64,000 nucleotides of DNA, from positions 62,001-126,000 of the forward strand of contig SVFT01000006.1 of assembly GCA_015056735.1 (NCBI GenBank). The letters run 5' to 3'. A program made the position numbers and the translations under genes. Position 1 is the first letter of the stretch; each line of letters starts with the position of its first letter. Below are positions 17,705 to 26,394 of the stretch, in pieces. The notes under the pieces are model-generated. The model worked only from the letters and a program-made list of their open reading frames with translations. It ran no database searches and had not been told where the DNA came from. The stretch comes from Lachnospiraceae bacterium. Lineage in GTDB: Bacteria; Bacillota; Clostridia; Lachnospirales; Lachnospiraceae.

Positions 17705-18718
17705 TTGATCGACAATATCACAGGCTTACGTAAGGTGCAGCTGGAGCTGCTTGCGGCGTTTTCGAATGTCTGCAAAGCGCATGAACTGAAATGGTACGCT
17801 TTCTTCGGAACACTTCTCGGGATCTCCAGAAATGGAGGATACCTGCCCTGGGATGATGATGTGGATGTTGTGATGCCGCCGGAAGACTACCGGCTCCTTT
17901 GTGCGCATAAGGATTGGTTCGACGCAAAGGCATACACCCTTCAGACGCCGCAAGATCAGGGCGCGGTACGATTTGCGCACCTTCGTAAGAACGGAACGAC
18001 GGAATTTCGCGAAGATTTTATCGAATGCTTAAAGAGCGGCGGCCATCTCGGGATATCGATCGATATTATTCCCCTGGCAGAACTTCCGGGCATGGGCGCT
18101 TATCATACGCCGTCTATTGCAAATCCGGAAAAGAAAGCCGCAGTCTATCTGAAGGAATGGTTTGAACCTGCAGGTATCGGCAGATTTGAAGATCTGGAAG
18201 TATGCATTCCGGCAAAACCCAGGAAGATCTTGACCGAAGTATACGGAGACTGGGGATGGCCGACAGGAGCGAGAGCAAGCTATCCGAGTGCATGGTTTTT
18301 CGATACGCAAAAAGGATACGAGGAGTATGTTCGGCGCTATACCGGCATGCTGGATGGGATCGAAGGAAAGAAGATCTATCTGTTCGGCGCAGCGGATACC
18401 TTAAGGATCTGGCTGGAGAGATTTGATCGGCGTGATCAGGTGGTATGCACGTTTGATAATGATCCCGGAAAATGGGGCAAACAGGCTTACGGCGTGGAGG
18501 TAAGAGATCCCGCAGAGCTTTCTAAGCTTCACGGAAAAGATGACCGTATCATCATTGTCAGTCTCTGGCATCAGGAGATTGGCCGCCAGCTGGAATGTAT
18601 GGGGATCGACGATTACTACGTCTACCTGGATAACTACTATGATGAGAAGATCGGAAATAAAGTCGTCAGACGGGAAGATGTAACAAACGGGGATAAAAAG
18701 CTCCCCAGATGGGAATAG
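17705..18718 (+). CDS. LicD-family phosphotransferase with C-terminal Rossmann-like domain
   Basis: LicD proteins move phosphocholine or related phospho-alcohols from a CDP carrier to glycans. The signature is clear: WYAFFGTLLGISRNGGY followed by PWDDDVDV. The second half has the cluster's Rossmann-like module (IYLFGAADT near residue 225). The start is TTG 17705 with AGGAGG 6-9 bases upstream, 12 bases after the previous stop. With the cytidylyltransferase in front it probably forms a two-step activation and transfer route. It is the last gene of the glycan cluster, followed by a strong hairpin. Which alcohol phosphate is moved is not shown by the sequence. Confidence 0.85.
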   Translation: MIDNITGLRKVQLELLAAFSNVCKAHELKWYAFFGTLLGISRNGGYLPWDDDVDVVMPPEDYRLLCAHKDWFDAKAYTLQTPQDQGAVRFAHLRKNGTTEFREDFIECLKSGGHLGISIDIIPLAELPGMGAYHTPSIANPEKKAAVYLKEWFEPAGIGRFEDLEVCIPAKPRKILTEVYGDWGWPTGARASYPSAWFFDTQKGYEEYVRRYTGMLDGIEGKKIYLFGAADTLRIWLERFDRRDQVVCTFDNDPGKWGKQAYGVEVRDPAELSKLHGKDDRIIIVSLWHQEIGRQLECMGIDDYYVYLDNYYDEKIGNKVVRREDVTNGDKKLPRWE

Positions 18719-18750
18719 AGATACGAAAAAAAGCCCCTGAAAAGGGAGGA

Positions 18751-18776
18751 TGCCAAGTGAGTTACCTCACTTGGCA
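18751..18776 (+). terminator. Perfect 11-bp hairpin closing the glycan cluster
   Basis: TGCCAAGTGAG, a TTAC loop and CTCACTTGGCA form a perfect stem 32 bases after the LicD stop. The bases after the stem (TTATTATG) are only partly T-rich, so termination is likely but not textbook. It lies between the plus-strand cluster and the convergent cyclophilin gene and could serve both strands. Confidence 0.6.
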
Positions 18777-18919
18777 TTATTATGAAAAAGCTATTTAAAA
18801 GTAATGTTAGTACTGTGCTCTCCGCCTTTCTATGGTTTTAGTATAGCGGGAACATTTGAATAAAGAATATTATGTAAATTAAGTTTTTTTGAAAGAAATG
18901 TGAACAAAATATGTATGCG

Positions 18920-19438
18920 TCACATTTTCTCAGGCTCCGGATATGTCTCGCCGAATGTCTCGACTGTTACGGATTTCATAACCTGCTTTTCGAGCGGACG
19001 ATCGGAAAAATCCGTATTGCATTCCGCGATCTTATTAACATTCTCCATGCCTTCGATGACCATGCCGAATGCGGCATACTCACCGTCGAGGTGCGGAGAT
19101 GTCTTGTGCATGATAAAGAACTGGCTTCCCGCGGAGTCGGGCATCATGCTTCTTGCCATGGAGAGAACACCCTCCGTGTGCTTTAAGTCATTCTGAAAAC
19201 CGTTTCCTGAAAACTCACCTTTGATACTGTAGCCCGGGCCTCCCATCCCGTTGCCGTCGGGGCAGCCGCCCTGGATCATAAAACCGTTGATCACGCGGTG
19301 GAAGATCAGACCGTCGTAGAACTTTGCGTTTACAAGGCTGATGAAATTGTTTACTGTATTGGGCGCGACATTCGGATACAGTTCCGCTTTGATGATGTCG
19401 CCGTTTTCCATTTCGAATGTAACGATAGGATTTTTCAT
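18920..19438 (-). CDS. Peptidyl-prolyl cis-trans isomerase, cyclophilin type
   Basis: Cytoplasmic cyclophilin (172 aa) that speeds proline isomerisation in folding proteins. Typical blocks are present: PNTVNNFISL, FHRVINGFMIQGG with the catalytic Arg, GGPGYSIKGEF, GVLSMAR and GSQFFI. There is no signal peptide. AAAGGAA lies 6 bases before the ATG on the minus strand. It is a single-gene unit, convergent with LicD and divergent from the GNAT gene. The length is standard for bacterial PpiB-like enzymes. Confidence 0.93.
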   Translation of the reverse strand: MKNPIVTFEMENGDIIKAELYPNVAPNTVNNFISLVNAKFYDGLIFHRVINGFMIQGGCPDGNGMGGPGYSIKGEFSGNGFQNDLKHTEGVLSMARSMMPDSAGSQFFIMHKTSPHLDGEYAAFGMVIEGMENVNKIAECNTDFSDRPLEKQVMKSVTVETFGETYPEPEKM

Positions 19439-19532
19439 ATGGATTCCTTTCTGCTATGATAATTGAATAAAAGCAACTCTATTTTATCGGATGATCGGTG
19501 ATTCGTAAAGACTCAGACCCGGAAGGTGCATC

Positions 19533-20252
19533 ATGGAAAAATGCTTGGAGATCGAAGGCGGAAAACTGTATATCTCGGACGACGTTGACCGACTTCTGGA
19601 GCTCTCGTCGCAGGGCGAAAAGTGTGTGCCCATCCTGACGGATGAAACAAAGAGGCTTGATATGGACCGCTTTCCGTTTGCGATCGAAGATGCGGACGGC
19701 GTGCCGCAGGAAGAGTATGTACGCATGTATCGTAAGCTTTGCGGCACCCCGGAGACGATCGCCGTTACGGAGAGGCTCAGGATCCGGGAGATCGCAGTAG
19801 ATGACCTGCCGGCACTTTTTCTCCTGTATGATGATCCGGACGTGACGGCATTTATTGAGCCGCTTTTTCCATACGACGAGGAGAAGGAGTATACCGAAAA
19901 CTATATCAGATATGTTTACGGATTATACGGCTACGGCATGTGGATCGTGGAACGCAGGGCGGGCGATGCGTGGGAGATTATCGGACGAGCCGGGATCGAA
20001 CAGAAAGAAGGCCGGCTTGAGATGGGGTATATGCTGGGAAAAGCGTTCCGGCACATGGGGTATGCCCGCGAGGCGTGCCGCGCAGTCCTTGCGTATGCGT
20101 GGGAGCACACAGATGAGCCGGCGGTCTACTGTACTGCGGAGCAAAAAAATAAAGCCTCGATCCGGCTCCTTGAAACGTTTGGATTCCTTCCATGCTTCGA
20201 AAACGAAGGATCGGAAGGTCTTTACATCAAGAAACGTCCGGACGGGCTTTAA
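19533..20252 (+). CDS. GNAT-family N-acetyltransferase with extra N-terminal segment
   Basis: A 239-residue protein. Residues about 80-235 form a GNAT domain: TERLRIREIAVDDLPAL at its start, GRAGIEQKEG, MGYMLGKAFRHMGYA for the acetyl-CoA loop and ASIRLLETFGF near the end, as in RimJ/RimL-type enzymes. Residues 1-75 (EIEGGKLYISDDVDRLLE) form a small unassigned region. The last 4 bases overlap the stop of the opposite-strand HD-GYP gene, so there is no spacer between the two convergent units. The substrate (small molecule or protein N-terminus) is unknown. Confidence 0.8.
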   Translation: MEKCLEIEGGKLYISDDVDRLLELSSQGEKCVPILTDETKRLDMDRFPFAIEDADGVPQEEYVRMYRKLCGTPETIAVTERLRIREIAVDDLPALFLLYDDPDVTAFIEPLFPYDEEKEYTENYIRYVYGLYGYGMWIVERRAGDAWEIIGRAGIEQKEGRLEMGYMLGKAFRHMGYAREACRAVLAYAWEHTDEPAVYCTAEQKNKASIRLLETFGFLPCFENEGSEGLYIKKRPDGL

Positions 20253-21469
20253 TCGCGAGGCAGAACCTTTTCTACATACAGATCGGGAGTCTCTGCCAGA
20301 TCGATAAAGTTTACACCGCTCTGAATGACGGGGCGTCCCAGCTTGCCGCGGTTGATAAAAACGACATATCCGACGGATTGATCGTTTAAGAGGACCGGGC
20401 AGTTTAAGTAGCTGTTCACCGCATTTTCCAAAAATGTAACGATAAATCTGGTATCAAAAGAGGACATATGATCCTCAAGATACTCGATCGCACGGAATGG
20501 CGAGAGATGCTGATAATACGGCTGCTCGCCGGTGATGGAAGTATATACGTCGCAGATCGCAACGATCTTTGCGTATTTGTCGATCTTCTGAGTGGGAAGA
20601 CCGTGCGGATAGCCGGTGCCGTCGCATCGCTCGTGATGCATAAGGGCACTTTTTTTGATCGTCTCATCAAAACCGTATTTGGTAAGGAAGTGATAGCCCT
20701 TCTCTGTGTGCGACATGTAGAGATGCCGTTCCTCTTCGGTCATCCCGTCCTTTTCCGTCAAAATCTCTTTGGGGATCTCCATTTTGCCGATATCGTGGAA
20801 CAGACCGCATGCTGCAGCAAGACGGCGCTCTTCCCGATCCATACGGAGCCATCCTGCGAGAATATGGCACAGAAGTGCCGTGTTTACGGAATGCGCATAA
20901 AACGTCTGGTCAAATTCCTTCATGTGAAGCATCATTTCAAGGAAGTCGACGTCTTTGCCGTTTGAGGTCAGTAATGAAAGCACCTGGTCTAAGAGACGCG
21001 GTACGTCAAGTGCGGTATTCTTTTGTATCAGGTTTTCCAACTCGGCCTGGAATGAGCTAAGCTGCGTCTTGTAGAATGTCTTGAACTGCTCGACTTCTGC
21101 GGCATGCTGCTCCTTGACCATGTCCTCAAACGGATAGTAGTAATGACGCTTTGGAATGGTAATGGAGCCGTTTGCGGATCGGAACGATCCCTGCGCATCC
21201 GCTGCATCCTGCGTATCCGGAACTTCTCCTGTCACTGCTTCGTCGGAAGCTTCTTCTGCTTCCATTCTGTGCTTCTCTTCTTCTGTCATGATCAGGACAG
21301 ATCTTACGGAGTGTGAGGACATCATCCGGATGATCGGCTGCGTCAAAACAGCTCCTTTTGCAACCAATAACTGGTCACCGAAGGAGTAAATGTCTTCTGC
21401 TGCGATCATTCCCGCCTTTAATTGGAAGGGGAAAAGCCTCATCATAATATGGGTATCCTCATATAACAC
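20249..21469 (-). CDS. HD-GYP domain protein, probable cyclic-di-GMP phosphodiesterase
   Basis: A 406-residue protein with a DUF3391-like N-terminal part (FPFQLKAGMIAAEDIYS), a variable middle of about 60 residues, and an HD-GYP domain from about residue 180. HDIGKMEIPKEIL supplies the HD pair, HHERCDGTGYPHGL the GYP motif, and AICDVYTSIT the following block. Enzymes with this set hydrolyse c-di-GMP to pGpG or GMP. No membrane segment or receiver domain is present, so it is cytoplasmic. It is transcribed away from the aminotransferase gene. Confidence 0.88.
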   Translation of the reverse strand: MLYEDTHIMMRLFPFQLKAGMIAAEDIYSFGDQLLVAKGAVLTQPIIRMMSSHSVRSVLIMTEEEKHRMEAEEASDEAVTGEVPDTQDAADAQGSFRSANGSITIPKRHYYYPFEDMVKEQHAAEVEQFKTFYKTQLSSFQAELENLIQKNTALDVPRLLDQVLSLLTSNGKDVDFLEMMLHMKEFDQTFYAHSVNTALLCHILAGWLRMDREERRLAAACGLFHDIGKMEIPKEILTEKDGMTEEERHLYMSHTEKGYHFLTKYGFDETIKKSALMHHERCDGTGYPHGLPTQKIDKYAKIVAICDVYTSITGEQPYYQHLSPFRAIEYLEDHMSSFDTRFIVTFLENAVNSYLNCPVLLNDQSVGYVVFINRGKLGRPVIQSGVNFIDLAETPDLYVEKVLPRD

Positions 21470-21631
21470 TTACATAAATATATTATTATGATAGTTTATA
21501 CCTGCCATGCGAGTCAATTGGTTCAAAAGTATTTTTTTTGCAACAATGCAGACATCTTGCATATTTACATGTTTTCTTATAATATAATAGGTATTTTAAG
21601 AAAAAAGACAGAATACGAGAGGAAAAAAGTG

Positions 21632-22813
21632 ATGATAGCGAAGCATTATGAAGACATGTTACAGGGAAAATCCGTGATCCGTCAGCTCTCCGAATTTGCG
21701 ACGGCGAGGGGCAAAGAGATCGGTTACGAGAATGTGTTTGATTACAGTCTCGGCAATCCGTCCGTGCCGGTGCCGCAGGCCGTGACGGATACGATGATCC
21801 GCCTTTTACAGGAGAAGGATCCGATGGAACTTCACGGGTACAGTCCTTCGCTCGGAATCCCTTCTGTACGTGAGAAGGTGGCGGCATCCCTTGAAAAAAG
21901 GTTCGGACTTCCCTATACGGCAGATGAGATCTTCATGACAAGTGCCGCTGCTGCAGCGATCTCACATGCGCTTCGCGCAGTTACCGTGCCGGGTGATGAG
22001 GTTCTCACTTTTGCTCCCTGCTTTTCCGAATACTATCCGTACGTAAACGGCACGGGTGCGCATCTGAAAGCGGTGCCCGCGGATCTTACCTCATTCCAGA
22101 TCAACTTTGATGCATTTGAGGAGATGCTGACAGAGAAGGTGACGGCCGTTCTGATCAATACCCCGAACAATCCGTCCGGTGTAGTCTATTCTTCGGCGAC
22201 ATTAAAGACACTGGCGGATATTCTTACAAAGAAGAGTGAGGATTTTGGTCATCCGATCTATCTGATCTCGGATGAGCCGTATCGCGAGATCGTCTTTGCG
22301 GGCGTGGAAGCACCGTTCGTGTCAGCTTTCTATGATAATACGCTGATGTGCTATTCCTATTCCAAAGCGCTTTCTTTCCCGGGCGAGCGTATCGGCTATC
22401 TGGCGGTCAACCCGGCTTGCAGGGATGCAAAGAAGATTGTGCAGATGTGCGGGCAGATCTCCAGAGAGATCGGCCATAATTGTCCGTCTTCGCTGATGCA
22501 GCTGACGATCGCAGAGAATCTGTACATTACATCCGATATCTCGGTTTATGAGACGAACAGAAACATCTTATATAAAGAACTGGCATCCCTCGGCCTTACC
22601 TGTACGGAGCCGGGCGGCACGTTCTATATCTTCCCGAAGGCACCGATGGAAGACTCCAAGGCGTTCAGCGAGAAGGCAAAAGAATTTGACCTGATCCTTG
22701 TACCCGGAGACGGTTTCGGATGCCCCGGATATTTCCGCATGGCATACTGCATCGACACGGAGAAAGTGGAGCGTTCACTTGATGCGATCCGCAGACTGAT
22801 CGCGGCCTGCTAA
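21632..22813 (+). CDS. Pyridoxal-phosphate aminotransferase, class I/II
   Basis: A 393-residue fold-type I aminotransferase. [16 protein letters not shown] opens the domain, [14 protein letters not shown] holds the cofactor phosphate, [11 protein letters not shown] and [10 protein letters not shown] bind the pyridine ring, and the Schiff-base lysine lies in [15 protein letters not shown]. It most resembles aspartate/aromatic aminotransferases; the exact amino donor cannot be told. The start ATG 21632 has GAGAGG 9 bases upstream; the frame is open further back, but there it runs through A/T-rich promoter-like sequence. A GTG at 21629 is an alternative. Confidence 0.88.
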   Translation: MIAKHYEDMLQGKSVIRQLSEFATARGKEIGYENVFDYSLGNPSVPVPQAVTDTMIRLLQEKDPMELHGYSPSLGIPSVREKVAASLEKRFGLPYTADEIFMTSAAAAAISHALRAVTVPGDEVLTFAPCFSEYYPYVNGTGAHLKAVPADLTSFQINFDAFEEMLTEKVTAVLINTPNNPSGVVYSSATLKTLADILTKKSEDFGHPIYLISDEPYREIVFAGVEAPFVSAFYDNTLMCYSYSKALSFPGERIGYLAVNPACRDAKKIVQMCGQISREIGHNCPSSLMQLTIAENLYITSDISVYETNRNILYKELASLGLTCTEPGGTFYIFPKAPMEDSKAFSEKAKEFDLILVPGDGFGCPGYFRMAYCIDTEKVERSLDAIRRLIAAC

Positions 22814-22874
22814 GGTGCGATTTTGTAAGATATATAGCGCCATTATTAAAATACCATAAACTGTCTGAAAACGA

Positions 22875-22903
22875 TTGCCTTGTTGAAAAACAAATGCTAC
22901 AAT
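22875..22903 (+). promoter_or_regulatory. Candidate promoter of the reverse rubrerythrin gene
   Basis: TTGCCT (22875-22880) and TACAAT (22898-22903) are 17 bases apart, a good fit to a vegetative sigma factor site, about 90 bases before the rubrerythrin start. No PerR box was recognised by eye in the leader. Confidence 0.5.
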
Positions 22904-22989
22904 ACCATCACGGAGACGAGAAATGCAGTCAATGTTATTTTTTCTCAAATAGAGCCGCGAGCTCTGCCAGTGAAGGAGGATATGAGAAT

Positions 22990-23529
22990 ATGAAATACGT
23001 ATGTCAGGTTTGTGGTTATGTTCATGAAGGCGATTCCGCACCGGAAAAGTGTCCCGTTTGTAACGCACCGGCTTCCAAGTTTACGAAGCAGGAAGGCGAG
23101 ATGACATGGGCAGCCGAGCATGTTGTAGGCATTGCGAAGGGTGTGAGCCAGGATATCATCGATGATCTTCGCGCGAATTTTAACGGAGAATGCTCCGAAG
23201 TCGGCATGTATCTTGCAATGGCACGTGTTGCGCACAGAGAAGGATATCCGGAGATCGGACTTTACTGGGAGAAAGCTGCTTTTGAAGAAGCAGAGCATGC
23301 TGCAAAGTTTGCGGAGCTTCTTGGCGAAGTGGTAACGGATTCTACGAAGAAGAATCTGGAGATGCGTATCGAAGCTGAAAACGGCGCGACTGCAGGCAAG
23401 ACAGATCTTGCAAAGAGAGCGAAGGCAGCGAACCTCGATGCGATCCATGATACGGTTCATGAGATGGCAAGAGACGAGGCACGACACGGAAAAGCATTTC
23501 AGGGTCTTTACAACAGATATTTCAAATAA
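22990..23529 (+). CDS. Reverse rubrerythrin (rubredoxin domain first)
   Basis: Peroxide-reducing non-haem iron protein of anaerobes (179 aa). A rubredoxin-like centre comes first: [10 protein letters not shown] and CPVCNAP give two CxxC pairs (residues about 4-25). The four-helix diiron domain follows, with [18 protein letters not shown] and DEARHGKAF carrying Glu and ExxH iron ligands. Classical rubrerythrin has the reverse order, so this is the 'reverse' type found in Clostridia, which takes electrons from NADH-linked reductases to remove H2O2. AAGGAGG lies 10 bases before ATG 22990. A strong terminator follows. Confidence 0.92.
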   Translation: MKYVCQVCGYVHEGDSAPEKCPVCNAPASKFTKQEGEMTWAAEHVVGIAKGVSQDIIDDLRANFNGECSEVGMYLAMARVAHREGYPEIGLYWEKAAFEEAEHAAKFAELLGEVVTDSTKKNLEMRIEAENGATAGKTDLAKRAKAANLDAIHDTVHEMARDEARHGKAFQGLYNRYFK

Positions 23530-23543
23530 TATAGTTAGATATG

Positions 23544-23575
23544 AAGAGGATGACCAAATGGTCATCCTCTTTTTT
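23544..23575 (+). terminator. Rho-independent terminator after reverse rubrerythrin
   Basis: AAGAGGATGACCA pairs perfectly with TGGTCATCCTCTT across a two-base centre and runs into six T residues. It lies 14 bases after the rubrerythrin stop and before the transporter start. Confidence 0.9.
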
Positions 23576-23606
23576 GAGAGACATGTGCGGAGATGAGGAG
23601 GATAAT

Positions 23607-25298
23607 ATGTCGATCAGTGATGTTGGCATGCTGTTTAAGTTTGTAGGCGGTATCGGCTTTTTCTTATACGGTATGCATATTATGGCGGACGGCTTGCAGA
23701 AAGCAGCCGGTAACCGCATGAAATCCATGCTTGGATTTTTCACCAAGAACCGTTTTGTTGCGGTTGTGATGGGTGCGCTCATTACAGCGCTTCTGCAAAG
23801 TTCTACGGCAACGACGGTTATGACGGTTGGTTTCGTTAATGCGGGGATGCTGACGCTTAAGCAGGCGGTCGGCGTGATCATGGGTGCGAATATCGGCACC
23901 ACGTTTACGGCATGGCTTGTATCGCTCAGCGAACTCGGAATGTCTTTTAAACCCGAATTCATTGCACCGCTTTTTGTCGGGCTCGGCGCATTCGGCGTTC
24001 TTTTTTCCAAAAGCGAACAGAAAAAGAAGATCGGTGAGATCATTGTCGGATTCGGCGTTTTGTTTATCGGTTTCGGTTTCATGTCAGAAGCGATCGCGCC
24101 ATATAAAAATGCGCAGATCTTCTATGATACATTCAGTGTACTCGGGAATAATCCCATTCTGGCGATCCTTTCCGGCATTGTGGTAACGGCGATCATGCAC
24201 AGCTCGGCGGCTTCCGTCGGTATCCTGCAGACGCTTGCCATGAACGGCATCGTCACCTGGCAGTCGGCGGTATTTATTACACTTGGGCAGAATATCGGTA
24301 CTTGCATCACCGCCGTTTATTCGGGCGCAGGTGCGAGTACGAATGCGAAGCGTGCGTCGATCCTGCATCTTTTGTTCAATGTTTTCGGTGCGATCTGGTG
24401 CGGCATTCTTGCATACATTATTTTCCGATTCCGTGCGGACATTGCGCTTAAGACGATATCGAGTGTGGACATTTCCATCTTCCATACCGTGTTTAATACA
24501 AGTAATACGATCATTCTGTTCCCTCTGGCGGGCGTGATGGTACGCTTTAGCGAGAAGCTGATCCGTGAGAAGCCTGTGGCTCTGTCGGAAGACGAGACGA
24601 TCGAAAGTGCCAGGATCGAAGAGGTACGTCGTCATCTCGACCGCCGTATCTTAAAGAACCCGAGTTTTGCGATCGAAACCGGCGTGCAGCAGGTGCTTGC
24701 GATGGCGGATATCGCCCGCACAAATTTCTATCTGGCGCTGGAAGCTTTTAATGAGACGGAAAAAGAGTCCGCCAAGGCGAAGGAAAAGCAGGTTGTCCGT
24801 ACGGAGAATACGATCAACGAACTGGAAAAAATGCTGACGGAATTCCTTGTTGACGTGGACAACCTGTCCCTTACGGAAGAGCAGCATTCGAAGGTGAAGA
24901 CACTGTTTTACATGATCATCGATGCGGAGAGGATCGGCGATCACAGTGAAAATGTCGCAGAACTTGCCAAGAAGAAGCGAAAAGAGAAGATCACTTTCTC
25001 TGATAAGAGTGAGAAGGATCTTGAAAAGATGATCCATGCGACGAGTGAGACACTCGACGGCGCGCTTGCTGCCTATAAGCAGGACGATAAGACGATGGCA
25101 TCGATCGCTAAGCAGTGTGAAGAGGGAGTCGATGCGCTTGAGAAAAAGCTACGTGATAAGCACATCTCCCGCCTCTCCAAAGGCAAATGCGAGCCGACGG
25201 CCGGCGTGCTGTTCCTGGATCTTCTCGTAAATCTTGAGCGTGTGGCGGACCATGCGGATAATATCGCGGGCTATGTGCTCGGTGAGGAAGCACCGTAG
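23607..25298 (+). CDS. Na/Pi cotransporter family protein with PhoU-like C-terminus
   Basis: Membrane protein (563 aa) of the NptA/YjbB type, predicted to move phosphate with sodium. Two inverted membrane repeats carry the family's QSST motifs (ALLQSSTATTVMTVG; HSSAASVGILQTLA). Several hydrophobic helices cover residues about 8-330. The C-terminal 200 residues form a PhoU-like helical bundle (ERIGDHSENVAELA and ERVADHADNIAGY), which in this family may sense phosphate status. ATG 23607 is chosen because GAGGAGG precedes it and the first membrane helix follows at once; the upstream extension would cross the terminator hairpin. Confidence 0.88.
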   Translation: MSISDVGMLFKFVGGIGFFLYGMHIMADGLQKAAGNRMKSMLGFFTKNRFVAVVMGALITALLQSSTATTVMTVGFVNAGMLTLKQAVGVIMGANIGTTFTAWLVSLSELGMSFKPEFIAPLFVGLGAFGVLFSKSEQKKKIGEIIVGFGVLFIGFGFMSEAIAPYKNAQIFYDTFSVLGNNPILAILSGIVVTAIMHSSAASVGILQTLAMNGIVTWQSAVFITLGQNIGTCITAVYSGAGASTNAKRASILHLLFNVFGAIWCGILAYIIFRFRADIALKTISSVDISIFHTVFNTSNTIILFPLAGVMVRFSEKLIREKPVALSEDETIESARIEEVRRHLDRRILKNPSFAIETGVQQVLAMADIARTNFYLALEAFNETEKESAKAKEKQVVRTENTINELEKMLTEFLVDVDNLSLTEEQHSKVKTLFYMIIDAERIGDHSENVAELAKKKRKEKITFSDKSEKDLEKMIHATSETLDGALAAYKQDDKTMASIAKQCEEGVDALEKKLRDKHISRLSKGKCEPTAGVLFLDLLVNLERVADHADNIAGYVLGEEAP

Positions 25299-25321
25299 GC
25301 TTTTGTTGCAATTCCTCGTGT

Positions 25322-25444
25322 TTTAATTTTCGCTTTATCTCTTATACGAAGACGGTCTCCAGACACGGCCTCGGGCTTGCGGTAGATATCAATCCGCTTT
25401 ATACAAAAGACTATCAGCATTTTGAGATCCCGAAATCGAAATAA
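25322..25444 (+). pseudogene. Remnant of an M15-type D-Ala-D-Ala carboxypeptidase
   Basis: A stretch of about 40 codons with no start reads TVSRHGLGLAVDINPLY before a TAA at 25442. SRHGLGLAVD fits the SxHxxGxAxD zinc motif of VanY/M15 peptidases, so this is the C-terminal scrap of such a gene. Nothing coding is visible upstream of it. It lies in a decayed stretch between the phosphate transporter and the cNMP-binding gene. Confidence 0.5.
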
Positions 25445-25467
25445 CCCGGTACGAAGGAGTAGAAAAA

Positions 25468-25742
25468 ATGAACGATCCGTTTTCGATCATATCCGAATCA
25501 GTTAACGTTGAAGTGGCAGAATTCATGAAATCGATCCCTGCTGACATTGCCGGCGGGGTGCTGCTTTTTGCCATCTGGAATTACAAAACAGCTCGCTGAT
25601 CATGGGAGCGACGGTACGGTTTCCCGCCAATGTCCGCAGTGAAGTGCTGAAGGATGAGATCAATACATCCGTATTCAAGGCTCTCAAAGAAAACGGGATC
25701 GAGATCCCTTACGATCATCTTGATGTGATCATGCATTCATGA
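25468..25742 (+). pseudogene. Internally deleted small mechanosensitive channel (MscS-like) gene
   Basis: Two short frames in different registers look like the ends of one gene. The first (25468-25599, with GAAGGAG 9 bases upstream) encodes 43 residues beginning MNDPFSIISESV and ending in a hydrophobic segment. The second (25602-25742) encodes NGIEIPYDHLDV near its end, matching the conserved ExGIEIPYPxxDV tail of MscS channels. The pore and most of the beta domain are missing. A large deletion with a frameshift at about 25600 explains this. Expression of the first frame as a small peptide cannot be excluded. Confidence 0.5.
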
Positions 25743-25848
25743 TCGGATGCCTGTGAGAAAATGGATTTCATTCACATTCACACAAAACCGCAATATCATG
25801 TTATAATAAAATGAAGAAGCACATGATATAGTTGTGAAAGGCCTCGGT

Positions 25849-26343
25849 ATGAATGTGAGAAGCGTCCATAGCAAACTCAGGATCTACGATGAAGACACGG
25901 TCATCCTGCGTGAGACGGAACAGCATCCCTATATGTACAAGATCCTCGCGGGAAGCGTGGCTTTGTACATCAACTACGGACAAAAAGATGAGTATCTGGT
26001 CGGCATCCTCGGAAAAAGTAGGGTGTTCGGCGAGATCGGCCTTCTGTGTGATAAGCCCAATATCTATACCGCTGTTGCGAATGAACGCACCACACTGATA
26101 ACGATCGATGAGCGCAACCTCGGTGATTTCATTGCCGGCAATCATGTGGAGACACTGAACATCATGCGCAACATGGCCAATATCATTCAGGCGCTTCGCG
26201 CCAATGTCAGTATGCTGTCCATGGAACTGATGTCCGATGCGGAGCTCAAGGAGAGCAGACGACGTGAGATCAACGACAAGATGCAGCGGTACATTCGCTC
26301 GAGCCTGTTCCTGAACCCGCCGTTTTTTGATCAGAAAAACTGA
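25849..26343 (+). CDS. Cyclic-nucleotide-binding (CRP-like sensor) domain protein without HTH
   Basis: A 164-residue protein holding one cNMP-binding beta-roll: YMYKILAGSVALYI, VFGEIGLLCDKP (phosphate-binding cassette region, FGE) and TLITIDERNLGDF. The C-terminus is helical (REINDKMQRYIRSS) and has no recognisable DNA-binding helix-turn-helix, so this is not a standard CRP regulator. ATG 25849 has GAAAGG 7 bases upstream; a GTG at 25834 is the alternative. A TATAAT at 25802-25807 may belong to its promoter. It stands directly before a permease gene and could modulate it, an inference from position only. Confidence 0.75.
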   Translation: MNVRSVHSKLRIYDEDTVILRETEQHPYMYKILAGSVALYINYGQKDEYLVGILGKSRVFGEIGLLCDKPNIYTAVANERTTLITIDERNLGDFIAGNHVETLNIMRNMANIIQALRANVSMLSMELMSDAELKESRRREINDKMQRYIRSSLFLNPPFFDQKN

Positions 26344-26394
26344 CGTACTATTCTTATGCAATAAAGAGATAAAGAGATCTGAAGGAGTACCCAC

